From: RUG11272 sp045226335
GTDB taxonomy: Bacteria; Bacillota; Clostridia; Christensenellales; Aristaeellaceae
Length of the DNA: 8,354 nucleotides
Assembly (NCBI GenBank): GCA_045226335.1
Contig: JBGVCH010000067.1
Span: 1-8,354, forward strand
Direction: 5' to 3'
The position numbers were made by a program, and so were the translations under genes. Under the pieces are notes generated by a model. That model had not been told where the DNA came from, searched no databases, and worked only from the letters and a program-made list of their open reading frames with translations. Below are positions 1 through 6,534 of this stretch, piece by piece. The stretch's first letter is position 1. Each line of letters starts with the position of its first letter.

Positions 1-1
1 G

Positions 2-301
2 CTCACCTATGCCCATGACTCCGGCGACTTCGTCGGCAGCAACGCGGCTGTGGACGCCTACCTCGCCGAGGGCGAGCATCCCAATCCCTTCCTGGGCGGC
101 CAGGATCACTATGCCATCTTCGCGGAAGCCGCGAACCTGGCCGATGGCTCTCTGATGACCGAGTATGACGAGACCATCAACACCGCTTGGAACGACTATG
201 TAACCGAGCCCTACACCCATGGTGAAGTGGACCGCGAGACCGCTCTCCAGAACTTCAAGGATCAGATCAAGGTCCTGCTGCCCAGCATCGAGGTTGAATA
301 A
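2..301 (+). CDS. Extracellular sugar-binding lipoprotein of an ABC transporter, C-terminal part
   Basis: This is the last 99 codons of a gene that begins left of the window; the reading frame is open from base 2 to the TAA at 299-301. The visible protein is acidic and rich in aromatic residues (for example QDHYAIFAEAANLADG, then TAWNDYVTEPY) and ends in a helix with FKDQIKVLLPSIEVE. This pattern, a run of aromatic and acidic residues followed by a final amphipathic helix, is typical of the C-terminal lobe of family 1 extracellular solute-binding proteins (MsmE/MalE-like), which capture oligosaccharides outside the membrane and hand them to a MalF/MalG permease pair. Two such permease genes follow directly, which strongly supports the assignment. 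The signal peptide and lipobox lie outside the window, so membrane anchoring cannot be checked, and the sugar is unknown. A GTG at 50 is an internal valine codon, not the start. Confidence 0.8.
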   Translation, partial: LTYAHDSGDFVGSNAAVDAYLAEGEHPNPFLGGQDHYAIFAEAANLADGSLMTEYDETINTAWNDYVTEPYTHGEVDRETALQNFKDQIKVLLPSIEVE

Positions 302-337
302 TCCGTTCAAAACCATAGATTGCTGAAAAGCAACCTG

Positions 338-376
338 CGGGGCTGCCTTGCCAGCGAGGCGGGGCAGCCCCGTTTT
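338..376 (+). terminator. Intra-operon hairpin terminator after the binding-protein gene
   Basis: A perfect 10-bp stem (CGGGGCTGCC at 338-347 with GGCAGCCCCG at 363-372) encloses a 15-base loop and is followed at once by TTTT (373-376). It lies 36 bases after the binding-protein stop and before the permease genes. In CUT1 sugar operons such a hairpin commonly lets only part of the transcripts continue, and it protects the upstream mRNA, so that binding protein is made in excess over permease. The short T-run suggests partial rather than complete termination. That functional reading is inference; the stem is seen directly. Confidence 0.75.
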
Positions 377-413
377 CATTCGATTGCTGCGTTGACACCC
401 TGTCATGAAGCCG

Positions 414-436
414 CCTCTGCCGCGACTGGGCAGGGG
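414..436 (+). other. Second hairpin upstream of the MalF-type gene
   Basis: Bases 414-421 (CCTCTGCC) can pair with 429-436 (GGCAGGGG) as an 8-bp stem with one G-T pair and a 7-base loop. No T-run follows, so it is not an intrinsic terminator. It sits about 45 bases before the permease start and could mark a 5' mRNA end or processing site, or simply reflect high GC. Confidence 0.35.
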
Positions 437-467
437 ATCGTGCTCCGGGGAGTCATCATTCATTGAA

Positions 468-478
468 AAGGGGTGGAG
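468..478 (+). promoter_or_regulatory. Ribosome binding site fixing the MalF-type start
   Basis: AAAGGGGTGGA lies just before the ATG at 481. An in-frame TTG at 463 would place this purine-rich site inside the coding sequence and has no site of its own, so ATG 481 is the better start. Confidence 0.7.
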
Positions 479-480
479 AG

Positions 481-1476
481 ATGCAGGCGAAGACAGCTGC
501 CGCACCGAGAAAAATCAAATCGGTGAGCTACAGTAAGTGGGGCTACATCTTCATTGCGCCATTCTTCATTGTTTTCATCATTTTCCAGCTTTATCCGATT
601 CTTTTCACCTTCTGGACGTCCACCTCGGACGCCGTGGGTTACACCAAACTGACGAGCAGCCAGTTTGTCGGCTTCGAGAAGTTCGGCCAGATCTTCGGCA
701 TCGGTGAGGGCGGGGCCCTCGTGGCGCCCAAGTTCTGGGGCTCTCTGGGGAACACGATGATCATCTGGATCTTCAACTTCATTCCCCAGATCGGCCTGGC
801 GCTGATCCTGGCCAGCTGGTTCACCGACACGCGCCTGCGGCTGCACGCCCAGGGCTTCTACAAGGTAACCATCTTCATGCCGAACATCATCACCGCTGCC
901 ACCATCGGTATGTTGTTCGCCAGCCTGTTTGCCTACCCGATCGCCCCGGTCAACACCATGCTGCAGAACCTGGGCATCGTGAACAGTTCGGTGAACTTCT
1001 TCCGCTCCGTGGCCTGGAGCCGCGGCCTGATCTCCTTTATCCAGTGGTGGATGTGGTGTGGCAATACCATGATCGTGATGATTGCCGGCATTTCCGGCAT
1101 CAACCCCAGCCTGTTTGAAGCGGCGCTGGTGGACGGCTGCTCCTCCCGCCAGACCTTCTGGAAGATCACACTGCCGCTGATCAAGCCCATCCTGATCTAC
1201 AACCTGACCACCTCTCTGGTGGGTGGTCTGACCATGTTCGATATCCCGCACCTGATGACCCGCGGCAATCCCAACGAGACCACCCAGACGGTGGCCCGCC
1301 TGATTTACCAGCAGGGCTTCGAGAGCGCGGAGCACAACTTCAACATGGCCAGCGCCATGTCCATCGTCCTGTTCGTCATCATCATCATCGGCTCCCTGGG
1401 TATCCGCTTCGCGCTCCGCGAGCGGGATGTCAAGCCGGTCCGTGCTCTGAAAAAGAGCGCGAAGGAGGTGGCGTAA
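481..1476 (+). CDS. Sugar ABC transporter permease, MalF-type (CUT1)
   Basis: This 331-residue inner-membrane protein forms one half of the transmembrane channel of a carbohydrate importer. Six membrane helices can be placed at about residues 21-45, 88-112, 127-150, 184-206, 233-252 and 290-312. The cytoplasmic EAA loop, where the permease contacts the ATPase, is clear at about residues 213-236 (EAALVDGCSSRQTFWKITLP), matching the family pattern EAA...DG......F..I.LP...P. Length is normal for MalF-like permeases of Gram-positive CUT1 systems. The start at ATG 481 is chosen because of the purine-rich site at 468-478. The gene lies between the sugar-binding protein and the MalG-type gene, and its TAA directly abuts the next ATG, indicating translational coupling. 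The sugar cannot be read from the sequence. Confidence 0.93.
   Translation: MQAKTAAAPRKIKSVSYSKWGYIFIAPFFIVFIIFQLYPILFTFWTSTSDAVGYTKLTSSQFVGFEKFGQIFGIGEGGALVAPKFWGSLGNTMIIWIFNFIPQIGLALILASWFTDTRLRLHAQGFYKVTIFMPNIITAATIGMLFASLFAYPIAPVNTMLQNLGIVNSSVNFFRSVAWSRGLISFIQWWMWCGNTMIVMIAGISGINPSLFEAALVDGCSSRQTFWKITLPLIKPILIYNLTTSLVGGLTMFDIPHLMTRGNPNETTQTVARLIYQQGFESAEHNFNMASAMSIVLFVIIIIGSLGIRFALRERDVKPVRALKKSAKEVA
1462..1469 (+). promoter_or_regulatory. Consensus ribosome binding site for the MalG-type gene
   Basis: AAGGAGGT lies within the last codons of the MalF-type gene, with 7 bases to the ATG at 1477. Together with the abutting stop and start (TAAATG) it argues that the 706-residue protein really begins here, not at an internal start nearer the permease domain. 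Confidence 0.85.
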
Positions 1477-3597
1477 ATGAAGACATATAAGAAAATCATT
1501 TGCATTGCCCTCCTGATCACGACCGCTGTGGTGATGTTCCTGCCCATCGGCAAAGTGTTCGATGACACAGCCGCGGAGCAGAAGGCCAAGGTCGAAAAGG
1601 CCGTGAACGATCTGGAAAACGCGCAGAACAAGGTTGATCGCGACTCGGTCATCTATGACATTGTTTATCCGGTCATCATCGACGGTAACCTGAACGCCGC
1701 CGAAAAGGACGAGGCGCTGGCCGCTCTGAACGAACAGCGCGTCGCCAGCGGTGAAAAGGCGATCCCCCAGGACCTGCTGGACTTCCTGTGCGGCGAGCTG
1801 ACCTGGGACAAGATCAAGGGCCTGAGCACCAAGATGATCGACGACAAGGCGAAGGCCGCCCTGCTGGAAGAGTACGGCATCACCAAGGACGACTTCAAGC
1901 TCAAGGACAACAAGGAAGCGGACCAGCCGCGCATTGAGGAAGTCAAGGCCATCATCGAAAGCCTCAACGAGGACCAGGTTTCCCAGCTGCGCGACCGGAC
2001 CCTGAACACCTACTACACCATCGACAAGAGCAAGGAAAAGGTGGCCAAGGCCGAGGAGGTCCTGCAAGAACAGCAGACGATCCTGGCTGAGATGGGCGAA
2101 GTGCCCGCCGAGGAACTGGCGACCTTTAACATCCTGCTCAACGGTGTGGACATCTCCGAAAAGCAGAGTTCCGTGAACGATGCCGCCGGCATGGAGCTGG
2201 ATCGGCTCCAGATCAACACGGCCGTCGTCAACAAGAGCAACGGTTACCCCGTGGATGGCAACCTGGCCAGCTATCGCACGCTGATCATCATCGCCATGAT
2301 CCTGCTGATCGCGGCTGCGATTCTGATGCTGGGCGGCGGCACCGAAGTGGGCGACCGGATCCTGAAGGCTATCACCGCCAAGCGGAAGCTCTTTATCGTG
2401 CTGGGCGCTGTCAGCGTGCTGCTGAGCCTCTTCCTGGTGGCCACCACCGACTGGAAGGAAGGCGATGTGGGCACCACCCAGGTGCTGATCCTCATCATGG
2501 TGGTGGCGGCCAGCGTCCTGCTGGCGGTGAGTTTCCTGGAGAATTCCAAGCGGCTGTACACCATCGCCGCCTTCGCGAATCTTCTGGCCATCGTCCTGCT
2601 GGTCTACTCGGTGCTCCGCCTGAACGCCCTGCCTCTGCGCCGGTTCGTTGAGGTGGCCAAGGAGGAAGGCAAGGAGATCCAGGCCAAGCCCGCGGTCATC
2701 ACCCTGAATCCCCTGGTGATGCTCCCGCTGCTGGCCATGCCCATCGCGGCGCTGGCGATTCACATCCATGACGTGCACAACACCAAGCGGTCCATGATCT
2801 ACGTGTTCTGCTCGCTGCTGAGCGCCATGGCCATCCTGCCCTTCTGGATCATGATCGTCAATGCCACCCGCTCCAGCCAGGCCATTCAGCAGGGTGTCAG
2901 CCTGATTCCCAGCAGCTACCTTGGCTACAACTGGAACGTACTGGCCACGAAGAACTTCAGTGTGTGGACCGGCTTCCGGAACAGCGCCATCATCGCCTTC
3001 GGCTCCACCATCCTGAGCGTGTACTTCTCCGCCATGACAGCCTACGGCTTCAAGGTGTACACCTTCAAGGGCAGAGCGTTCCTGTACGCGGTGGTCATGG
3101 CCATCATCATGATCCCCGGCCAGGTCACCGGCACCGGCTTCTTCATCTTCATGTATCAGCTGGGTCTGACCAACAACTTCATCCCGCTGATCATTCCGGC
3201 CATCGCGGCGGCCAGCACGGTGTTCTTCTTCCGGCAGTATCTGGAGGCCAACCTGCAGATTTCGCTGGTGGAAGCGGCCCGGATCGACGGCTGCAACGAG
3301 TTCATCACCTTCAACAAGATCATCCTGCCCATCATGGTGCCCGCCATGGCCACCATGGGCATCATGGCCGTGATCGGCAGCTGGAACAACTACCTGACCC
3401 CCCTGATGCTGCTCTCCAGGGCCGACATGAAGACCCTGCCCATGCTGGTCAAGGAGCTGCGCGGCGACATCTACAAGACCGAGTACGGCTCCATCTACCT
3501 GGGCCTGACCATGACGGCGCTGCCGCTGATGATCGTGTACTTCGTCTTCAGCAAGTACATCATCGCCGGCGTCGCCCTGGGCGGCGTGAAGGAGTAA
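1477..3597 (+). CDS. MalG-type sugar ABC permease with a large N-terminal extracytoplasmic and membrane extension
   Basis: The protein has 706 residues; ordinary MalG-type permeases have about 270-300. Residues from about 434 to the end are a standard permease: helices at about 438-461, 500-524, 534-562, 568-586, 621-645 and 674-699, and an EAA loop at 599-622 (EAARIDGCNEFITFNKIILP), the ATPase contact. Before it comes an unusual extension: a basic N-terminus and helix at 7-24; a highly charged, helix-rich segment at about 26-265; then helices at about 267-286, 304-323, 335-353, 360-379 and 411-430. By the positive-inside rule (MKTYKK, AKRK, ENSKR and NTKRS all inside) the charged segment is outside the membrane and the permease domain keeps its usual orientation. 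Residues about 31-55 and 183-207 look like coiled-coil helices at the two ends of the charged segment. The protein should pair with the MalF-type neighbour. The extension's function is unknown; sensing, gating or binding-protein docking are guesses. Confidence 0.88.
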   Translation: MKTYKKIICIALLITTAVVMFLPIGKVFDDTAAEQKAKVEKAVNDLENAQNKVDRDSVIYDIVYPVIIDGNLNAAEKDEALAALNEQRVASGEKAIPQDLLDFLCGELTWDKIKGLSTKMIDDKAKAALLEEYGITKDDFKLKDNKEADQPRIEEVKAIIESLNEDQVSQLRDRTLNTYYTIDKSKEKVAKAEEVLQEQQTILAEMGEVPAEELATFNILLNGVDISEKQSSVNDAAGMELDRLQINTAVVNKSNGYPVDGNLASYRTLIIIAMILLIAAAILMLGGGTEVGDRILKAITAKRKLFIVLGAVSVLLSLFLVATTDWKEGDVGTTQVLILIMVVAASVLLAVSFLENSKRLYTIAAFANLLAIVLLVYSVLRLNALPLRRFVEVAKEEGKEIQAKPAVITLNPLVMLPLLAMPIAALAIHIHDVHNTKRSMIYVFCSLLSAMAILPFWIMIVNATRSSQAIQQGVSLIPSSYLGYNWNVLATKNFSVWTGFRNSAIIAFGSTILSVYFSAMTAYGFKVYTFKGRAFLYAVVMAIIMIPGQVTGTGFFIFMYQLGLTNNFIPLIIPAIAAASTVFFFRQYLEANLQISLVEAARIDGCNEFITFNKIILPIMVPAMATMGIMAVIGSWNNYLTPLMLLSRADMKTLPMLVKELRGDIYKTEYGSIYLGLTMTALPLMIVYFVFSKYIIAGVALGGVKE

Positions 3598-3619
3598 TCC
3601 CGGCCTGACCCGTTTTCCC

Positions 3620-3646
3620 GGCCGTCCCGTTTCGGGGCGGCCTTTT
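3620..3646 (+). terminator. Rho-independent terminator of the transporter operon
   Basis: A 10-bp GC-rich stem (GGCCGTCCCG at 3620-3629 with CGGGGCGGCC at 3633-3642, one G-T pair) has a TTT loop and is followed by TTTT. It begins 22 bases after the MalG-type stop. Confidence 0.85.
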
Positions 3647-3652
3647 CCGCGC

Positions 3653-3697
3653 AAAAAACCGTTCCGGCGGAGCGCTGGGCTACCGGAACGGCTTTTT
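3653..3697. terminator. Bidirectional terminator between the converging operons
   Basis: A perfect 9-bp stem (CCGTTCCGG at 3659-3667 with CCGGAACGG at 3683-3691) is flanked by AAAAAA on the left (3653-3658) and TTTTT on the right (3693-3697). Read on the - strand it lies just after the peptidase stop and ends in six T. Read on the + strand it backs up the terminator at 3620-3646. Confidence 0.88.
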
Positions 3698-3709
3698 GCT
3701 GTGGCGTTT

Positions 3710-4741
3710 TCAGACGATGGGCGTGAGCAGGTCCTCGCAGAGGGCCAGGGTGGCCCTGACGCCGTCGGAGTGGGTGCGCTCGTAGCCGTGGGAGGCGAAG
3801 ACCCCGGTGCCGAAGCAGGCGAAGCGCGCGTCCAGGCCGGCGTGGAGGGCGGTGGCGGCGTCGGAGGAGTAGCGGGGATACACGTCCACCACATAGTCCA
3901 GGCCGCATTTCTTTGCCCGGGCGATGAGCTCGTTGGTCAGGTCCCAGTCATAGGGGCCGGCGGAATCCTTGGCGCAGATGGAGACCTGGGTCTCGGTGCA
4001 GTTGAGGTCGTCCCCCACGCAGCCCATGTCCACGGCCACGATGTCCTCCGCCGGGAGGCCGAAGAAGGTGGAGGCGCCGTGGCCGATCTCCTCGTACACC
4101 GTGAAGGCCAGGGTGACGCCCCGGCCGGGGGTGACGGCACCTTCCGCGATGTCCTTCGCCACTGCCAGCAGCACGGCGGCGGAGGCCTTGTCGTCCAGGA
4201 AACGGCTCTTGATGTAGCCGCTTTCGGTGATCACGAACCGGGGATCGAAGGAGATGAAGTCCCCCGCGCCGATGCCCAGGGCTTTCACGTCCTCCGCGCT
4301 CTTCACCTTCTCGTCGATCACCACTTCCAGGGCGGTGTCGCTGCGGGGCTCGGCGGTGATGTCCCCCCACACGTGGCGGCTGGCGTGCACGGACTGCACC
4401 GTGCCGGAATACACCCGGCCCGCCCGGGTGTGGATCAGGACGTTCTCGTTTTCGATGGCGTTGTCGTTCCAGCCGCCGACGGGGCTGTAGCGCAGACGGC
4501 CGCTGGGCTTCACGGCCCGGACCACGGCCCCCAGGGTGTCGATGTGGGCGCACAGCAGCAGCGGGTGATCCCCCTCCGCCACCGGGCAGATCACGGCCCC
4601 CTTGCGGGTCATTTCGGGCTTGAAGCCCATGCTGGCCAGCTCGGCCATGACGGCTTCCGCGCAGGCGCGGGTCAGGCCCGTGGGGGAGGGAATGGCTTCC
4701 AGCCGGCGCAGGGCATCCAGGGCGTATTCTTGTGAGGGCAT
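3710..4741 (-). CDS. M42-type cytosolic metallo-aminopeptidase (FrvX/PepA-like)
   Basis: This 343-residue protein carries the dinuclear metal centre of the M42/MH-clan aminopeptidases: AHIDTLG at 65-71 (ligand H66, with D68), LDDK at 182-185 (D183, bridging ligand), YEEIGHG at 216-222 (E217 catalytic base, E218 ligand), VDMG at 237-240 (D238) and SHGYERTH at 317-324 (final His ligand, H318 or H324). Family members remove N-terminal residues from peptides in the cytosol, often as large tetrahedral complexes; residues about 70-170 would hold the small dimerisation domain inserted in the catalytic domain. There is no signal peptide. The ATG at 4741 has an AAGGAGGAA site at 4747-4755. It is the last gene of the leftward run, 27 bases after the cyclophilin gene, and ends at the bidirectional terminator. 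The natural peptide is unknown; some relatives are annotated as glutamyl aminopeptidase or as endoglucanase M, the latter probably a misnomer. Confidence 0.88.
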   Translation of the reverse strand: MPSQEYALDALRRLEAIPSPTGLTRACAEAVMAELASMGFKPEMTRKGAVICPVAEGDHPLLLCAHIDTLGAVVRAVKPSGRLRYSPVGGWNDNAIENENVLIHTRAGRVYSGTVQSVHASRHVWGDITAEPRSDTALEVVIDEKVKSAEDVKALGIGAGDFISFDPRFVITESGYIKSRFLDDKASAAVLLAVAKDIAEGAVTPGRGVTLAFTVYEEIGHGASTFFGLPAEDIVAVDMGCVGDDLNCTETQVSICAKDSAGPYDWDLTNELIARAKKCGLDYVVDVYPRYSSDAATALHAGLDARFACFGTGVFASHGYERTHSDGVRATLALCEDLLTPIV

Positions 4742-4768
4742 ATCTCTTCCTCCTTGATTGGGTATGAA

Positions 4769-5833
4769 TTACTCGACGGTCATGCCGTTCAGGACGGCAA
4801 AGAGGGCGTCTGCGTCGGCTTTGCCGCAGTTCTGGACCAGCTCCACCACCACGCCGTTGGTGACGCCCATGCAGTGTACACAACCGCCGTAGTTCGGGTC
4901 TTCCGACATTTTGAAGGCACCGCAGTGGAAGACCTCGGTGGTCATGGCGTCCTCGGAGACCCCCAGCGCCTTGGTGAAGGCCTCCGGCTTCAGCATGCTG
5001 TTGTCAAAGCCCTCCCGGGTGATGCCATAGGAGGCCATGACGGCTTCGGTGTAGTAGGCGTACAGATCCTTGATGCCGACGGACAGGATGCCGCCGTCGT
5101 CCGACTGGAAGACGGAAACGCCGTTGGCGGAGGACACCAGGTTCCAGCCCTCCGGCACCCGGAAGCTCACGTTGCCCGTGGGGGCGCGGAAGACAGTGCC
5201 GCTCTTGCCGTTTTCGGCTTCCCGGGCCATGGCGGCCTCGGCCTCGGCGCGGTCCACCCGGGTGATGGACGTGATGACCGGCTTGCAGACGTCCGGCACG
5301 GTGCCGTTGCTGTCGGTCACCTGGGTGGTGATGGCCAGCCGGTCCACCGTGCCCATGCCCGCCAGCACCTTGCCGAAGGCGGCGTAGTTGCCGTCCAGGT
5401 GCGATTTGTCGGCGTGCATGATGAAGAACTGGCTGCTGGCGCCATTCATGTCGCTGGACCGGGCCATGGAGATCACGCCCCGGGTGTGGAGCAGAGGATT
5501 CTCCACGCCGTTGGCGCTGAATTCTCCCTTGATCTTCTCCGGGGAGCCGCCGGTGCCATTCCCCTTGGGGTCACCGCCCTGGATCATGAAGCCGGAGATG
5601 ATCCGGTGGAAGGTCAGCCCGTCGTAGAATCCGCTGTCCACCAGCTTCAGGAAGTTGGCCACGGTGATGGGGGCGATGTCCGGGTACAGCTCGACGTAGA
5701 TGTCGCCGGCGCCGGCCACGGAGATCCGGACCACGGGGTTTTCCGCTTCCGCGGCGGAGAGGCCCATGGCGGAGAGGAGGAGGGAAACCGTCAGGAGCAG
5801 GGCGAGGATTCGCGTGGTTTTCAAGCTGTACAT
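4769..5833 (-). CDS. Secreted cyclophilin-type peptidyl-prolyl isomerase with an extra C-terminal domain
   Basis: The 354-residue product begins with a Sec signal peptide: KTTR, a hydrophobic core at about 9-25, and a likely cleavage after AEA at 28-30. There is no lipobox cysteine. Residues about 34-193 are a cyclophilin domain that speeds cis-trans isomerisation of proline peptide bonds: FHRII at 75-79 (R77), FMIQGGDP at 81-88 (Q85 matches Q63 of human CypA), SMARSSDMNGASSQFFI at 122-138, and HLDGNYAAFGKV at 145-156. CypA Trp121 is His145 here and His126 is Tyr150. An acidic helix (195-210) links to an unrecognised domain at about 213-354, which starts like a beta-rich SFRVPEGW repeat-free fold and holds four cysteines, including CVHC at 318-321. 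A PsbP/DcrB-like fold is possible but only a guess. The ATG at 5833 is the only start after the in-frame upstream stop; its ribosome site is weak. It probably folds exported proteins outside the membrane. Confidence 0.88.
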   Translation of the reverse strand: MYSLKTTRILALLLTVSLLLSAMGLSAAEAENPVVRISVAGAGDIYVELYPDIAPITVANFLKLVDSGFYDGLTFHRIISGFMIQGGDPKGNGTGGSPEKIKGEFSANGVENPLLHTRGVISMARSSDMNGASSQFFIMHADKSHLDGNYAAFGKVLAGMGTVDRLAITTQVTDSNGTVPDVCKPVITSITRVDRAEAEAAMAREAENGKSGTVFRAPTGNVSFRVPEGWNLVSSANGVSVFQSDDGGILSVGIKDLYAYYTEAVMASYGITREGFDNSMLKPEAFTKALGVSEDAMTTEVFHCGAFKMSEDPNYGGCVHCMGVTNGVVVELVQNCGKADADALFAVLNGMTVE

Positions 5834-5866
5834 CTCACTTTCCGCGGCGGAGCCGCAGGGATGGGG

Positions 5867-6502
5867 TCATGACGCGTCCGGCCGGTCGCTGGGGAGGAAG
5901 CCTGTGAAACAGGCGGCCCCCAGCAGGCCGCTCATGGCCACGTAGGAGAAGCCGTGAATGATCCGGCGGGTGAGGTCCAGGCCGGAGAGGGTCCGGAAGG
6001 CCTCCGTCAGGAAGGCGATCTCCAGCAGGTAGGCCAGGAGCAGGAACAGGGCAAAAGCGGCACGGCTGAGGGTCCGGGTGGGATTCCGGGACAGCCGGAG
6101 GGCGTACAGCAGGGGCAGCGCCGACAGGCCCAGCTGCAGGCACGACAGCGCCCGGCCGTCCCGCTGCCGGGGCGTGATGCCGAATCGGCGCCACAGGCCG
6201 AACCACAGCAGCTGCACGCCGATGATGAGCCCGCCGCAGACCGCCGCCGGCCAGCGGAACCCCCGCTCGATGTGCCGGACCAGAAACCAGAAGAGGATGC
6301 CCATGGCGCCGCAGCTCACGCAGGCGATCAGCGCGGCCATCATCTCCTTGCCGCTCATGAAGGCCTCGATGATCCAGCCCTCCTGCTGCAGGTCCGAGAT
6401 CCTCAGGGCCACGGCCTCGATCATGCAGCCCAGCAGGGGCATGAAGGCGGCCAGGGAGAGCCAGGCTTTGCACCGGCTGAGCTTTTCCTCGGACGGAAGC
6501 AT
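5867..6502 (-). CDS. Six-pass integral membrane protein of unknown function
   Basis: I do not recognise this 211-residue protein. Six hydrophobic segments can be placed at about residues 14-33, 54-76, 85-105, 117-135, 146-169 and 183-202, with most positively charged loops (for example WRRFGITPRQRDGR at 104-117, and RLSRNPTR) between helices 3-4 and 4-5. Both ends would therefore lie inside if all six cross. Cysteines are frequent (seven), including CVSC at 61-64 within the second helix. No signal peptide, catalytic motif or repeat is visible. It is 32 bases downstream of a glycosyltransferase and 33 bases upstream of the secreted cyclophilin, so it is probably co-transcribed with both; an envelope role is inferred from that alone. 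The ATG at 6502 is supported by an unusually long ribosome binding site. Confidence 0.75.
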   Translation of the reverse strand: MLPSEEKLSRCKAWLSLAAFMPLLGCMIEAVALRISDLQQEGWIIEAFMSGKEMMAALIACVSCGAMGILFWFLVRHIERGFRWPAAVCGGLIIGVQLLWFGLWRRFGITPRQRDGRALSCLQLGLSALPLLYALRLSRNPTRTLSRAAFALFLLLAYLLEIAFLTEAFRTLSGLDLTRRIIHGFSYVAMSGLLGAACFTGFLPSDRPDAS

Positions 6503-6506
6503 ACGG

Positions 6507-6522
6507 GGATCAACCTCCTTTT
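6507..6522 (-). promoter_or_regulatory. Extended ribosome binding site of the membrane-protein gene
   Basis: On the - strand this reads AAAAGGAGGTTGATCC, nearly the full complement of the usual 16S rRNA 3' tail (GGATCACCTCCTTT), with one extra T after GGAGGT. Four bases separate it from the ATG; the core AAGGAGG ends 11 bases before it. Confidence 0.7.
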
Positions 6523-6534
6523 GTCGGGTCCGGC

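Noticed and set aside
392..420. Promoter before the MalF-type gene, with TTGACA at 392-397
   Set aside because: The -35 is perfect, but the sequence 17 bases downstream (CTCTGC) is nothing like TATAAT, so I do not call a promoter.
463..480. TTG at 463 as the start of the MalF-type permease
   Set aside because: It would place the ribosome binding site inside the coding sequence and add six residues with no upstream site; ATG 481 is better.
1370..1392. ATC/TCA trinucleotide run near 1376-1390
   Set aside because: It simply encodes consecutive Ile residues in the last membrane helix of the MalF-type permease.
460..3894. A 1,144-codon open frame on the - strand opposite the two permease genes
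   Set aside because: It is in exact reverse register with the permease codons and is open only because TTA, CTA and TCA are not used. Its product is a His/Asp/Gly/Gln-rich sequence without domains, and it runs through both terminators.
3701..5872. Two long + strand open frames (3701-4735 and 4754-5872) opposite the peptidase and cyclophilin genes
   Set aside because: They have the same reverse-register origin. The - strand proteins carry complete catalytic motifs and good starts, and the + strand translations are low-complexity shadows.
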